DNA of 22,854 bases from Oscillospiraceae bacterium (GCA_022792755.1 JAAWBP010000152.1:1-22854), one strand, 5' to 3'; shown: positions 1-7,319, counted from the first letter of the stretch. Made by a program: numbers and translations. The notes: a model not told the origin generated them from the sequence alone.

Positions 1-402
1 ACCCTTTTTGATGAAGACCGGGTGGTGATCTCCTCGTTGTTTTACACCCCCGCGCAGGGGGATATCGTGGTGATCAACCAGCCCAACGAGTTCAACGAGC
101 CGATCATCAAAAGGATCATCGCGCTGGAAAACCAGACGGTGGGGATCAACTTTGAGACCGGGGAGGTCAGCGTAGACGGCGTGGTGCTGAGCGAGCCGTA
201 TATTTCGACCCCCACGACGGTCGACGAAGGGGTTTCCTTCCCGGTCACCGTCCCGGCGGGCAAGGTCTTTGTGCTGGGGGACAACCGCCAGAATTCGACC
301 GACAGCCGGAGCGAGATGATCGGCATGATCGACACCCGGTATATCCTGGGAAAGGCCTTTTTCCGGATCTTCCCCTTCGATAAAATCGGGATGCTCTCTT
401 AA
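1..402 (+). CDS. lepB: Signal peptidase I, C-terminal part (5' end outside window)
   Basis: This is the 3' portion of type I signal peptidase, the membrane-bound serine protease that cleaves signal peptides from exported proteins. The reading frame is open from base 1, so the gene starts before the window. The general-base lysine box is visible as IIKRIIAL (Lys codon 109-111), and the conserved box near the C-terminus is visible as GDNRQNSTDSR (about 280-312). The N-terminal membrane anchor and the Ser nucleophile box must lie upstream and cannot be checked. The stop lies 23 bases before rbgA with no terminator between them, which fits the common Firmicutes order lepB-rbgA-rnhB. The protein ends shortly after the last conserved box, so the C-terminus looks complete. 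Confidence 0.93.
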   Translation, partial: TLFDEDRVVISSLFYTPAQGDIVVINQPNEFNEPIIKRIIALENQTVGINFETGEVSVDGVVLSEPYISTPTTVDEGVSFPVTVPAGKVFVLGDNRQNSTDSRSEMIGMIDTRYILGKAFFRIFPFDKIGMLS

Positions 403-425
403 AGAAAACGGAGGAAATCGAAACG

Positions 426-1295
426 ATGATAGAAGCGCCGTCGATCCAGTGGTTCCCCGGCCATATGGCCAAGACGAGGCGGCTGATCCAGCAGAATTTG
501 AAGCTGGTGGATCTGGTCGTCGAGCTTGCCGACGCAAGAATCCCGGTCAGCAGCCGGAACCCGGAGCTCGACCGGTGGATCGAGCGGAAGCCGCGGATCC
601 TTCTTTTGAATAAGAGCAGCCTGGCGGACGAACGGGTCACCCAGAGCTGGTGCGCGTATTTTAAAAGCCGCGGGATTCCCGCGCTCGCTGTCGACAGTGT
701 GAGCGGGCGGGGGTTCAAAGGGTTTGTCCCCCTTGTCCGGGAGGAGCTTTCCGAGCTGTTGAAACGACGGGAGGCAAAGGGGATGGCCGGCCGTCCGGTG
801 CGGCTGATGATCGTCGGGATTCCCAATGTGGGGAAATCTTCCTTTATCAATAAAATCGCCGGGGGAAAGTACGCCAGGGTGGAGGACCGCCCTGGCGTCA
901 CCCGGACAAAGCAGTGGATTTCCTTCGGCGGCGATCTGGAATTGATGGACATGCCCGGCGTCCTCTGGCCCAAATTCGACGATAAAACGGTCGGCGAACA
1001 TCTGGCCTTTACAGGGGCGGTCAAGGACGATGTAGTGGATATCGAATTATTGGCCATGCGGTTATTGCAGCTGCTGGCGGCGGAATACCCTGCGGTGCTT
1101 CCGGAGCGGTACGGGATAGTGGTTCCGAAAGAACCCGACGGATATGAACTCCTCTGCGCTGTGGGAAAGAAGCGGGGGATGCTCGTTTCAGGCGGGGGGG
1201 TCAACACTGAGCGGGCGGCTATCACCGTCCTGGATGAATTCCGGGCGGGAAAGCTCGGGCGGATCACCCTGGAAAAGCCGCCGGCAAAGAGGTGA
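426..1295 (+). CDS. rbgA: Ribosome biogenesis GTPase RbgA (YlqF)
   Basis: This is a 289-residue circularly permuted GTPase needed in Firmicutes for late assembly of the 50S ribosomal subunit. The family-specific N-terminus WFPGHMAK is at residues 9-16. The GTPase motifs follow in permuted order: the G4 position NKSS (62-65), G1 GIPNVGKS (131-138), the G2 region RPGVTRTKQW, and G3 DMPG (175-178). The ATG is preceded by GGAGG about 10 bases upstream. Length and start match the family. The G4 motif is normally NKxD, and here the Asp is replaced by Ser65 (see findings). The stop is 4 bases before the rnhB ATG, which indicates one transcript with translational coupling. Identity is confident; the effect of the G4 change is unknown. 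Confidence 0.95.
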   Translation: MIEAPSIQWFPGHMAKTRRLIQQNLKLVDLVVELADARIPVSSRNPELDRWIERKPRILLLNKSSLADERVTQSWCAYFKSRGIPALAVDSVSGRGFKGFVPLVREELSELLKRREAKGMAGRPVRLMIVGIPNVGKSSFINKIAGGKYARVEDRPGVTRTKQWISFGGDLELMDMPGVLWPKFDDKTVGEHLAFTGAVKDDVVDIELLAMRLLQLLAAEYPAVLPERYGIVVPKEPDGYELLCAVGKKRGMLVSGGGVNTERAAITVLDEFRAGKLGRITLEKPPAKR

Positions 1296-1299
1296 GCGG

Positions 1300-2274
1300 A
1301 TGGACCTATTTGAGTATGACCGCAGTTTGAATGTAAAGCTTCTCTGCGGTGTGGACGAGGCGGGGAGGGGCCCTTTGGCGGGCGATGTATACGCCGCCGC
1401 GGTCATCCTGCCGGAGGATGCACAGCTGCCTGGCCTCAACGACAGTAAGAAGCTCTCGGAAAAAAAGCGGGAAGCCCTTTACGACCAGATCATTGAGCAG
1501 GCGGTGAGCTGGAGCGTGGCAGCGGCCACCCCGGAGGAGATCGACCGGCTGAATATTTTGAACGCCACCTTCCTCGCCATGCAGCGGGCGGTAGACGGCC
1601 TTTCGGTCACGCCGGATTATCTGCTGATCGACGGAAACCGCCGCCCGCCGACCCTCCGCCAGCCGTGCAGCTGCGTGGTCAAGGGGGACGGAACCTCGGC
1701 GTCGATCGCGGCGGCGTCGATCCTCGCGAAGGTATCCCGGGACCGGTACATGAAAAAGCTTGCGGAGGAATACCCCGCCTATCGGTTCGAAAAGCACAAG
1801 GGCTATGGAACCAAGGAGCATTATGAGGCCCTTGCCGTATATGGGATTTCCCCGGTTCACCGAAAAAGCTTTTTGAAAAACCTCAGCCGGCTGGAGCCCT
1901 CCAATTCCCATCTGGAAGGGGTCGCGGGCGAACGGGCTGCTGCGGAATTTTTAAAGGGGCGGGGTTATGAGATCGTCGCGCGGAATTACCGTTCTCTTTA
2001 TGGGGAAATCGACTTGGTTGCACAAAACGGGGAGGTTTTGGCCTTCGTAGAGGTCAAGACCCGGAGGGTGAATTCGATGGCGGCGCCCGCGGCCTCCGTC
2101 ACCCCTGCCAAGCAGAAAAAGATCATCCAGACGGCGCTGATGTTTTTGTCGGAGCACGGGATGCCGCTCCAGCCGCGGTTCGACGTGGCGGAGGTAATCT
2201 GGGACGGGAGTATTCGGGAAATCCGCCTGATTGAAAATGCCTTTACCACAGAGGGGATAGGATTTGCCTTTTAA
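1300..2274 (+). CDS. rnhB: Fused ribonuclease HII - YraN (UPF0102) nuclease-like protein
   Basis: One open frame of 324 residues carries two domains. Residues 1-198 are RNase HII, which removes RNA from RNA-DNA hybrids and single misincorporated ribonucleotides. They show the GVDEAGRGPLAG motif (acidic residues D19, E20), DSKKLS, D111 in LIDGN, D130 in KGDG, and the C-terminal HKGYGTKEHYEAL block. Residues about 204-324 match YraN/UPF0102, a PD-(D/E)XK nuclease-like family, with E211 in GER, GEID (D238) and FVEVKTR (E251, K253). The two are usually separate neighbouring genes; here no stop or internal start with a ribosome binding site separates them. I chose the ATG at 1300, four bases after the rbgA stop. 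An upstream in-frame start at 1144 would overlap rbgA by 150 bases. Domain assignments are firm; the functional link between the halves is inference. Confidence 0.93.
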   Translation: MDLFEYDRSLNVKLLCGVDEAGRGPLAGDVYAAAVILPEDAQLPGLNDSKKLSEKKREALYDQIIEQAVSWSVAAATPEEIDRLNILNATFLAMQRAVDGLSVTPDYLLIDGNRRPPTLRQPCSCVVKGDGTSASIAAASILAKVSRDRYMKKLAEEYPAYRFEKHKGYGTKEHYEALAVYGISPVHRKSFLKNLSRLEPSNSHLEGVAGERAAAEFLKGRGYEIVARNYRSLYGEIDLVAQNGEVLAFVEVKTRRVNSMAAPAASVTPAKQKKIIQTALMFLSEHGMPLQPRFDVAEVIWDGSIREIRLIENAFTTEGIGFAF

Positions 2275-2287
2275 CGGCAAAAAACGG

Positions 2288-2317
2288 TTGTATCACCCTC
2301 TCAATCTGTGTTAAAAT
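2288..2317 (+). promoter_or_regulatory. Sigma-A-type promoter for thrC
   Basis: TTGTAT (2288-2293) and TAAAAT (2312-2317) are separated by 18 bases, with an extended -10 TG at 2309-2310. It lies in the 138-base gap before thrC and predicts a leader of about 90 bases. I see no riboswitch in that leader, only a weak GGAG/CTCC hairpin. Confidence 0.6.
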
Positions 2318-2412
2318 AACTTGGAGTCAATTTTCTCCGTCTTTCGGGGGCGGACTTGCAGGACAGCGCATTTTTGAAGTTACATCCAATCCAATGAGAT
2401 AGGAGCGTCTAT

Positions 2413-3906
2413 ATGAATTATAAAAGCACCAGAAACAGTGCGGAACTGGTCTCCTCCGCAGAGGCGATCGCACGGGGGATTTCCAAAGACGGCGGACTAT
2501 TCGTCCCGGAGGAAATCCCGCAGATGACCCTTGAGGAGATCGGGGAGTTAATCGAGGAGTCTTACGTCCAGCGGGCGGAGATCATCCTGTCGAAATTCCT
2601 GACCGATTTCACGGCGGATGAACTGGGTTACTGCGTCCGCGGCGCTTATACAGAGGAAAAATTCGACAGCAGCAAGATTGCGGAGCTCGCAAAATTCGGG
2701 GAAAACGCCTATCTTTTGGAGCTTTGGCACGGGCCGACCTGCGCCTTCAAGGACATGGCGCTCCAGCTCCTGCCCTATCTTTTGACGGTTTCGGTCCGAA
2801 AGACGGTGGCGGACAAAGAGGTGGTCATCCTGGTGGCGACCTCCGGGGATACGGGGAAAGCGGCTTTGGAGGGGTTCAAGGATGTGCCCGGCACCCGGAT
2901 CCTGGTCTTTTACCCTGAAAACGGCGTCAGCCCGATGCAGAAGCTCCAGATGACGACCCAGGAGGGCGGCAATGTCGGCGTCTGCGCAGTCAAGGGGAAT
3001 TTCGACGACGCCCAGACTGCGGTCAAGGCGATCTTCACCGATGAGAAGATCAGACAGCAGCTCGCAGACCGCGGGATGATGTTCTCCAGCGCCAACTCGA
3101 TCAACTGGGGGCGCCTGGTTCCGCAGATCGTCTACTATATCTCCGCCTACTGCGACCTCCTCGCAAACGGGGAGATCGAGCTGGGTGAAAAGATCAACAT
3201 CGTCGTTCCGACTGGGAATTTCGGCAACATCCTTGCGGCCTATTACGCAAAACAGATGGGGCTTCCGGTGGGCAGGCTGATCTGCGCCTCCAACCAGAAC
3301 AATATCCTGACCGACTTCATCAACACCGGTGTATATGACCGGAACCGGGACTTTTACACCACGTCCTCGCCCTCGATGGATATCCTAATCTCCAGCAACC
3401 TGGAACGGCTCCTCTATCTCCTCTGCGGCTGTGACGATGCCCAGGTCCGCCGGTGGTATGCCGAGCTGAAGGAAACCGGGAAATTCACCGTTTCGGATGA
3501 AGTCAGGGAAAAGATACAGGCCGAGTTCAGCGCCGGCTTTTGCGGCGAGGAGGAGACCCTGCAAACCATCCGCGATACCTTTGAACAGTACTCCTACACC
3601 TGCGATCCGCACACGGCGGTCGCGGTTAAGGTTTACGAGGATTATAAAAAGGCTTCCGGCGACCAGGCCAAAACCCTGATCGCTTCGACCGCCAGCCCCT
3701 ATAAATTCACCAACGCTGTTCTCCAGGCAATTTCGCCCGAGACCAACCCCACCGACGACTTCGACGATATCCGGCTGCTCGGCCTGTTGACAGGCACCTC
3801 GGCGCCGCAGGAGATCAGCGGGCTCGACGGCAAGGAAATCCGCTTTACACGAAGTGCAGCGGTCGATGAGATGCCGCAGGTGGTGCGGGAACTGCTCAGC
3901 CTGTAA
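2413..3906 (+). CDS. thrC: Threonine synthase
   Basis: This is a PLP enzyme that converts O-phosphohomoserine to threonine and phosphate, the last step of threonine biosynthesis in the cytoplasm. The 497-residue protein starts with the Thr_synth_N signature (YKSTR at 3-7, GISKDGGLFVPEEIP at 22-36). It carries the PLP-binding block HGPTCAFKDMA with Lys113 (codon 2749-2751), and the downstream VATSGDTGKAA and PTGNFGN motifs of fold-type II PLP enzymes. The start is supported by AGGAG at 2401-2405, seven bases from the ATG. The gene has its own promoter and is not obviously cotranscribed with rnhB. No other threonine pathway gene is in the window. A hairpin follows the stop. Length and motif order match the long bacterial/yeast-like ThrC class. 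Confidence 0.96.
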   Translation: MNYKSTRNSAELVSSAEAIARGISKDGGLFVPEEIPQMTLEEIGELIEESYVQRAEIILSKFLTDFTADELGYCVRGAYTEEKFDSSKIAELAKFGENAYLLELWHGPTCAFKDMALQLLPYLLTVSVRKTVADKEVVILVATSGDTGKAALEGFKDVPGTRILVFYPENGVSPMQKLQMTTQEGGNVGVCAVKGNFDDAQTAVKAIFTDEKIRQQLADRGMMFSSANSINWGRLVPQIVYYISAYCDLLANGEIELGEKINIVVPTGNFGNILAAYYAKQMGLPVGRLICASNQNNILTDFINTGVYDRNRDFYTTSSPSMDILISSNLERLLYLLCGCDDAQVRRWYAELKETGKFTVSDEVREKIQAEFSAGFCGEEETLQTIRDTFEQYSYTCDPHTAVAVKVYEDYKKASGDQAKTLIASTASPYKFTNAVLQAISPETNPTDDFDDIRLLGLLTGTSAPQEISGLDGKEIRFTRSAAVDEMPQVVRELLSL

Positions 3907-3916
3907 TTCGATATGT

Positions 3917-3951
3917 AGGGTTCACCATGCGGATTCTGCGCGGTGAACCCT
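3917..3951. terminator. Hairpin between convergent thrC and DUF1540 genes
   Basis: A perfect 10-bp stem (AGGGTTCACC 3917-3926 with GGTGAACCCT 3942-3951) encloses a 15-base loop. It sits just after the thrC stop and just downstream of the opposing DUF1540 stop. The position suits a bidirectional terminator, but neither side has a good T-tract, so function is uncertain. Confidence 0.5.
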
Positions 3952-3972
3952 GTCCTTGAAAGGGGCGCAAGG

Positions 3973-4146
3973 CTACCGCTGTTTTACAAAGCTCTGGCAG
4001 ATAGTGTCGGAGCAGCAGGAAGCGGCCTGCGGGCCGACTTTGATTTCCTTTGCGGTGCAGCAGCAGTCATGGTTGTTGTGGATGCAGTTTTCAACGTCGC
4101 ATTTTACATGGCTGATGGTTTTTTTATTCTTACCGTAATCGGACAT
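3973..4146 (-). CDS. Small Cys-rich DUF1540 domain protein
   Basis: This is a 57-residue protein read directly from the minus strand. The ATG is at 4146-4144 and the TAG at 3975-3973. An excellent AAGGAGG (4162-4156) lies nine bases upstream. Eight cysteines (positions 16, 21, 28-30, 44, 45, 50) fall in the DUF1540 arrangement: HVKCDVENC, then a short Asn/His/Cys segment, an IKVGPQAA-type strand, and TICQSF near the end. DUF1540 proteins are common in Clostridia and have no established function; metal binding is a reasonable guess from the cysteines. The gene is divergent from the metallophosphoesterase and convergent with thrC. No signal peptide or membrane segment is visible. Identity as DUF1540 is confident; role unknown. 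Confidence 0.85.
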   Translation of the reverse strand: MSDYGKNKKTISHVKCDVENCIHNNHDCCCTAKEIKVGPQAASCCSDTICQSFVKQR

Positions 4147-4255
4147 GGAAACATTCCTCCTTTTGTTTGTTGGAATACTTTCGTGTTCCGGGGTTATTAT
4201 TCCCGCGGCCGCGGCCGTTTATGTCGGCCTCTCAGATGGTAAAAGGAGGAGTGCG

Positions 4256-4957
4256 GTGAACTTATATGCGATTGCGGATCCGCATCTTTCCTTTGGTGTG
4301 GACAAGCCGATGGATGTTTTCAGCGGCTGGGAGGATTATGTGGAGCGGTTCGAGGCCAACTGGCAGGAGATGGTTGCGCCGGAAGATATGGTCATCCTCG
4401 CGGGAGACATCTCGTGGGGGATCAATTTTGAAGAGGCGCGGCCGGATTTTGCCTTCCTGCACCGGCTCAACGGAACCAAGATCCTCTTAAAAGGCAACCA
4501 CGACCTGTGGTTTTCCACCAAAACGAAGGTGGAAAATTTTTTAGAAGAAAACGGATTTGATTCCATTAAAATCCTGTTTAACAATTATATTCCGTTTGGT
4601 GAATACGGAATTTGCGGAACCCGCGGCTGGATCAACGAGCCGGGCGAGCCGCAGAACCTCAAGATTATCCTGCGGGAAGCAGGAAGGCTGGAGCGGTCGC
4701 TCAAAATGGCGGCGGATGCCGGGAAGGAGCCGATCGTCTTCCTGCATTATCCGCCTGTTTCCCTGAAAGCGGACTGCCGGGAAATTTTGGAGGTTCTCCG
4801 CCGCTTCGACGTGAAACAGGTTTATTACGGGCATCTGCACGGCATGGCGCACCGATATGCGGTCACAGGCAGCTGGGAAGGGATTTTTTATCGATTGATT
4901 TCTTGTGATTTCACCCAATTTCGCCCGGTAAAAGTGGCGGAAATTGGCAATAAGTAA
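4256..4957 (+). CDS. Calcineurin-like metallophosphoesterase
   Basis: This is a 233-residue predicted phosphohydrolase with the complete dinuclear-metal motif set in order: D8-x-H10 (DPH), GD at 50-51, GNHD at 80-83, HYPP, and GHLH at 192-195. These residues bind two metals and place it in the calcineurin-like phosphoesterase superfamily. It has no signal peptide or membrane segment, so it is probably cytoplasmic. The physiological substrate cannot be deduced. I chose the GTG at 4256 because AGGAGG (4244-4249) lies six bases upstream and the protein then begins at the first beta strand (NLYAIADPH). The upstream in-frame ATG at 4145 would add a hydrophobic, unconserved 37 residues and overlap the divergent DUF1540 start. 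It precedes the tig promoter and is probably its own unit. Confidence 0.88.
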   Translation: MNLYAIADPHLSFGVDKPMDVFSGWEDYVERFEANWQEMVAPEDMVILAGDISWGINFEEARPDFAFLHRLNGTKILLKGNHDLWFSTKTKVENFLEENGFDSIKILFNNYIPFGEYGICGTRGWINEPGEPQNLKIILREAGRLERSLKMAADAGKEPIVFLHYPPVSLKADCREILEVLRRFDVKQVYYGHLHGMAHRYAVTGSWEGIFYRLISCDFTQFRPVKVAEIGNK

Positions 4958-4974
4958 AAACCTACAAATAAGTG

Positions 4975-5003
4975 TAGCCACCGAAAAAACTTTGTGGTAT
5001 AAT
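4975..5003 (+). promoter_or_regulatory. Promoter for tig
   Basis: TATAAT at 4998-5003 has an extended -10 (TGG at 4995-4997), with a weak -35 TAGCCA (4975-4980) at a 17-base spacing. A 5-bp inverted repeat (CTACA 4962-4966, TGTAG 4973-4977) overlaps the -35. It would transcribe tig and, since no clear terminator follows tig, probably clpP. Confidence 0.7.
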
Positions 5004-5042
5004 AACAAAGTTAAAAAAGTATAAATTTCAGGAGGACACAAC

Positions 5043-6500
5043 ATGTTAGTCGCCAAAAATTCTGTTGAAACAAATAAGTATGAATTGGAAATTAAGGTAG
5101 ACGCCGCTGGCTTTGAGGCAGCGCTTCAAAAGGCGTATTTGCAGAATAAAAATAAAATTCAGGTTCCGGGCTTCCGCAAAGGCAAAGCGCCCCGCAAGCT
5201 GATCGAGAAGATGTACGGTGTCGAGGTGTTCTACGAGGATGCGATCAACGCCTCCTATCCGGAGGCGCTGGAAGAGGCGGTCAAGGAAGCGGAGCTCGAG
5301 CTGGTCGACCGGCCGGAAGTCGAGGTGACTGCGGTCAACAAAGAGGACGGCTATACCTTCAAGGCCACCTGTATTGTAAAGCCTGAGGTGGAAATTTCTG
5401 ATTACAAAGGAATAAAAGTGACCAAAACGGTCAATCCTGTGGACGACGCGGAGATCGCTGCTGAAATCGACCGGATGCGGGACAGAAATGCGCGCACCAT
5501 TACGGTAGAGGGCAGAGCGGCGGAGATGGGAGACACGGTTGTTTTCGATTTCGACGGTTCTCTTGACGGCGTTCCGTTTGAGGGCGGCAAGGCGGAGGAT
5601 TTCAGCCTGGAGCTCGGCTCCGGCCAGTTTATCCCCGGCTTTGAGGAGCAGATGGTCGGCCACAACACTGGCGAGGAATTCGAGGTCAACGTCACGTTCC
5701 CGGAGAATTACCATGCGGAAGAGCTCAAAGGGAAACCGGCGGTCTTCAAAATCAATCTGCACGAGATCAAAGGCAAAGAGCTGCCTGAGCTGGACGATGA
5801 GTTTGCAAAGGATGTCAGCGAGTTCGACACCCTTGACGAGCTCAAGGCTGACCTTAAGGCTAAGGCGGAGGAGCGAAACAAGAAGGCGGCTGACGAGCAG
5901 GTTGAAAACGACCTGGTTGACGCCGTGGTTGCCAACATGAAGGCTGAAATCCCGGAGGTGATGTTTGAAAACCGCACCCAGGAGTCGGTCAATGAGTTTG
6001 CATACCGTTTGCAGTCCCAGGGGATGAGCCTTGACCTTTATCTACAGTACAGTGGAATGACTGTCGACGCGCTGAAGGAGTCCTTCCGTGCCCAGGCGGA
6101 GAAGCAGGTTAAGATCCGTCTGGCTCTTGAGAAGATCGTGGAGCTCGAGAAGATTGAACCGTCCGAAGAAGATCTAAATGAGCAGTATCAGAAGATGGCG
6201 GAGCAGTACAATATGGAAGCCGACAAGCTCAAGGAGATTGTGCCTGCCGACGATATTTCCAAAGACCTTGCGATGAACAAAGCGATCGACCTCATCCGCG
6301 ATTCTGCGGTGATCTCTGAGAAGAAGGCTTCTGCTAAGAAAGCAGCCCCGAAAAAAACGGCTGCCAAGAAAGCGGCGGCTGAGGAAACTGCCGAGGGTGA
6401 GAAAGCGGCGAAGGCGCCGGCAAAGAAACCGGCTGCGAAAAAATCCGCTGCGAAGAAAACAGAGAGCGTGTCGGAAGAAAAAACAGAGGATGCCGAATAA
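5043..6500 (+). CDS. tig: Trigger factor with Lys/Ala-rich C-terminal extension
   Basis: This is the ribosome-associated chaperone that meets nascent chains at the exit tunnel. The N-terminal ribosome-binding signature GFRKGKAP is at residues 43-50. An FKBP-type prolyl isomerase domain follows at about 165-245 (DTVVFDFDG through the LGSGQFIPGFEEQM block), then the helical C-terminal chaperone domain to about 424. Residues 425-485 are an extra low-complexity tail of alternating Lys-Lys, Ala and Pro that turns acidic (Glu/Asp) at its very end. Typical trigger factors are about 430 residues, so the tail is an addition. AGGAGG (5030-5035) is seven bases before the ATG. clpP starts about 90 bases downstream, consistent with the usual tig-clpP-clpX order. 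Confidence 0.96.
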   Translation: MLVAKNSVETNKYELEIKVDAAGFEAALQKAYLQNKNKIQVPGFRKGKAPRKLIEKMYGVEVFYEDAINASYPEALEEAVKEAELELVDRPEVEVTAVNKEDGYTFKATCIVKPEVEISDYKGIKVTKTVNPVDDAEIAAEIDRMRDRNARTITVEGRAAEMGDTVVFDFDGSLDGVPFEGGKAEDFSLELGSGQFIPGFEEQMVGHNTGEEFEVNVTFPENYHAEELKGKPAVFKINLHEIKGKELPELDDEFAKDVSEFDTLDELKADLKAKAEERNKKAADEQVENDLVDAVVANMKAEIPEVMFENRTQESVNEFAYRLQSQGMSLDLYLQYSGMTVDALKESFRAQAEKQVKIRLALEKIVELEKIEPSEEDLNEQYQKMAEQYNMEADKLKEIVPADDISKDLAMNKAIDLIRDSAVISEKKASAKKAAPKKTAAKKAAAEETAEGEKAAKAPAKKPAAKKSAAKKTESVSEEKTEDAE

Positions 6501-6544
6501 CAGGCCCTCTGAGGAAGCTTTAAAAGCGCACGGCGAAATGATAT

Positions 6545-6593
6545 GGAAAGGAACGATACAGGCGAAATCGGCGGCATCTGTATCGCATGGTGA
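6545..6593 (+). promoter_or_regulatory. clpP leader copy of a repeated hairpin element
   Basis: The element opens with GGAAAGGAACGATAC (6545-6559) and closes with CTGTATCGCATGGTGA (6578-6593). The arms CGATACAG (6554-6561) and CTGTATCG (6578-6585) pair perfectly over 8 bp around a 16-base loop. The opening block is identical to the clpX leader and the closing block differs at one base, while the interiors differ. The purine-rich AAAGGA (6547-6552) is 35-46 bases from the candidate starts unless the hairpin folds. GGTGA (6589-6593) is five bases before the ATG at 6599. Confidence 0.75.
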
Positions 6594-6598
6594 TGATG

Positions 6599-7180
6599 AT
6601 GAGTTTAGTGCCATATGTAGTTGAACAGACAAACCGCGGCGAGCGTTCGTACGATATTTTTTCCAGGCTTCTCAACGACAGGATCGTCATGCTGTCCGAC
6701 GAGGTAAATGATACGACCGCCAGCCTTGTCGTAGCGCAGCTCCTCTATCTCGAGGGGCAGGATCCGGAGAAGGACATCAACCTTTACATCAACAGCCCCG
6801 GCGGGTCGATCACCGCTGGGATGGCGATTTACGACACGATGAATTATATCAAGTGCGACGTCTCCACCATTTGCATTGGTATGGCGGCGTCGATGGGGGC
6901 GTTCCTGCTTTCGAGCGGCGCGAAGGGCAAACGGCTTGCCCTCCCCAATGCGGAGATTATGATCCACCAGCCGCTCGGCGGGATGCAGGGCCAGGCGACC
7001 GATATGCAGATCCACGCCCAGCGGATCATCCGAATCAAGGAGAAGCTCAACCGGATCCTCGCTGAAAACACCGGAAAGCCGCTGGAGATTATCCAGCGCG
7101 ACACCGAGCGCGACAATTTTATGTATGCGGAAGAGGCAAAGGAGTACGGCTTGGTCGACAAGGTTCTCCTCCATCGGTAA
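6599..7180 (+). CDS. clpP: ATP-dependent Clp protease proteolytic subunit ClpP
   Basis: This is the serine protease subunit that assembles into the two-ring chamber used by ClpX and related unfoldases. Numbered from the ATG at 6599, the catalytic triad is Ser98 (GMAASMGAF), His123 (IMIHQP) and Asp172 (DTERDN). The YINSPGGSITAGMAIYDTM block is also present. The 193-residue length is typical and no propeptide is evident. Five start-type codons run in frame here (ATG 6587, GTG 6590, ATG 6593, 6596, 6599). I chose 6599 because homologues begin at MSLVP and GGTGA lies five bases upstream, but 6587 is possible and would add four residues. The start is directly preceded by the hairpin element shared with clpX. 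A hairpin follows the stop. Confidence 0.96.
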   Translation: MSLVPYVVEQTNRGERSYDIFSRLLNDRIVMLSDEVNDTTASLVVAQLLYLEGQDPEKDINLYINSPGGSITAGMAIYDTMNYIKCDVSTICIGMAASMGAFLLSSGAKGKRLALPNAEIMIHQPLGGMQGQATDMQIHAQRIIRIKEKLNRILAENTGKPLEIIQRDTERDNFMYAEEAKEYGLVDKVLLHR

Positions 7181-7196
7181 AATAGATTAAAAGGCT

Positions 7197-7222
7197 ACCT
7201 CCTTCGAGCGATCGGGGGAGGT
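7197..7222 (+). terminator. Possible weak terminator after clpP
   Basis: ACCTCC (7197-7202) pairs with GGAGGT (7217-7222), with an inner CGA/TCG pairing. It is followed by a loosely T-rich GTCTGTTGGTTT. The stem is short and the T-tract poor, so it may only attenuate read-through into clpX. Confidence 0.35.
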
Positions 7223-7250
7223 GTCTGTTGGTTTAGCGTGAAAAATCAAA

Positions 7251-7314
7251 GGAAAGGAACGATACCGGGCACAGAAGGGAACCCCTTTTGTGTGGAGCCT
7301 GTATCACATGGTGA
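7251..7314 (+). promoter_or_regulatory. clpX leader copy of the repeated hairpin element
   Basis: The same opening block GGAAAGGAACGATAC (7251-7265) and a near-identical closing block CTGTATCACATGGTGA (7299-7314) frame a longer interior. The outer stem GATAC/GTATC is at 7261-7265 and 7301-7305. An inner 10-bp stem with one G-T pair (7270-7279 with 7283-7292) closes an AAC loop. As in clpP, GGTGA (7310-7314) lies exactly five bases before the canonical ATG (7320). An internal GGAG at 7294-7297 could also act as a ribosome binding site for the ATG at 7308. Confidence 0.75.
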
Positions 7315-7319
7315 CTGAT

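Noticed and set aside
245..1267. Minus-strand ORF of 340 residues
   Set aside because: It is the complement of rbgA, with Ser/Arg-rich translation and no ribosome site.
1144..1299. N-terminal extension of the RNase HII frame
   Set aside because: It would overlap rbgA by 150 bases in another frame, is Ser/Arg-rich with no family similarity, and a normal ATG exists at 1300 next to the rbgA stop.
4203..4217. Alternating CCGCGG/GCGGCCGC palindrome
   Set aside because: It is a short GC-rich palindrome with no T-tract, no repeat partner and no consistent position relative to a promoter.
3943..4242. Plus-strand ORF of 99 residues between thrC and the phosphoesterase
   Set aside because: It has no ribosome site and runs antisense across the well-supported DUF1540 gene; its hydrophobic composition is a complement artefact.
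4145..4255. Longer N-terminus for the metallophosphoesterase that looks like a signal peptide
   Set aside because: The GTG at 4256 has an ideal AGGAGG and matches the family start; the extension lies over the divergent promoter region.
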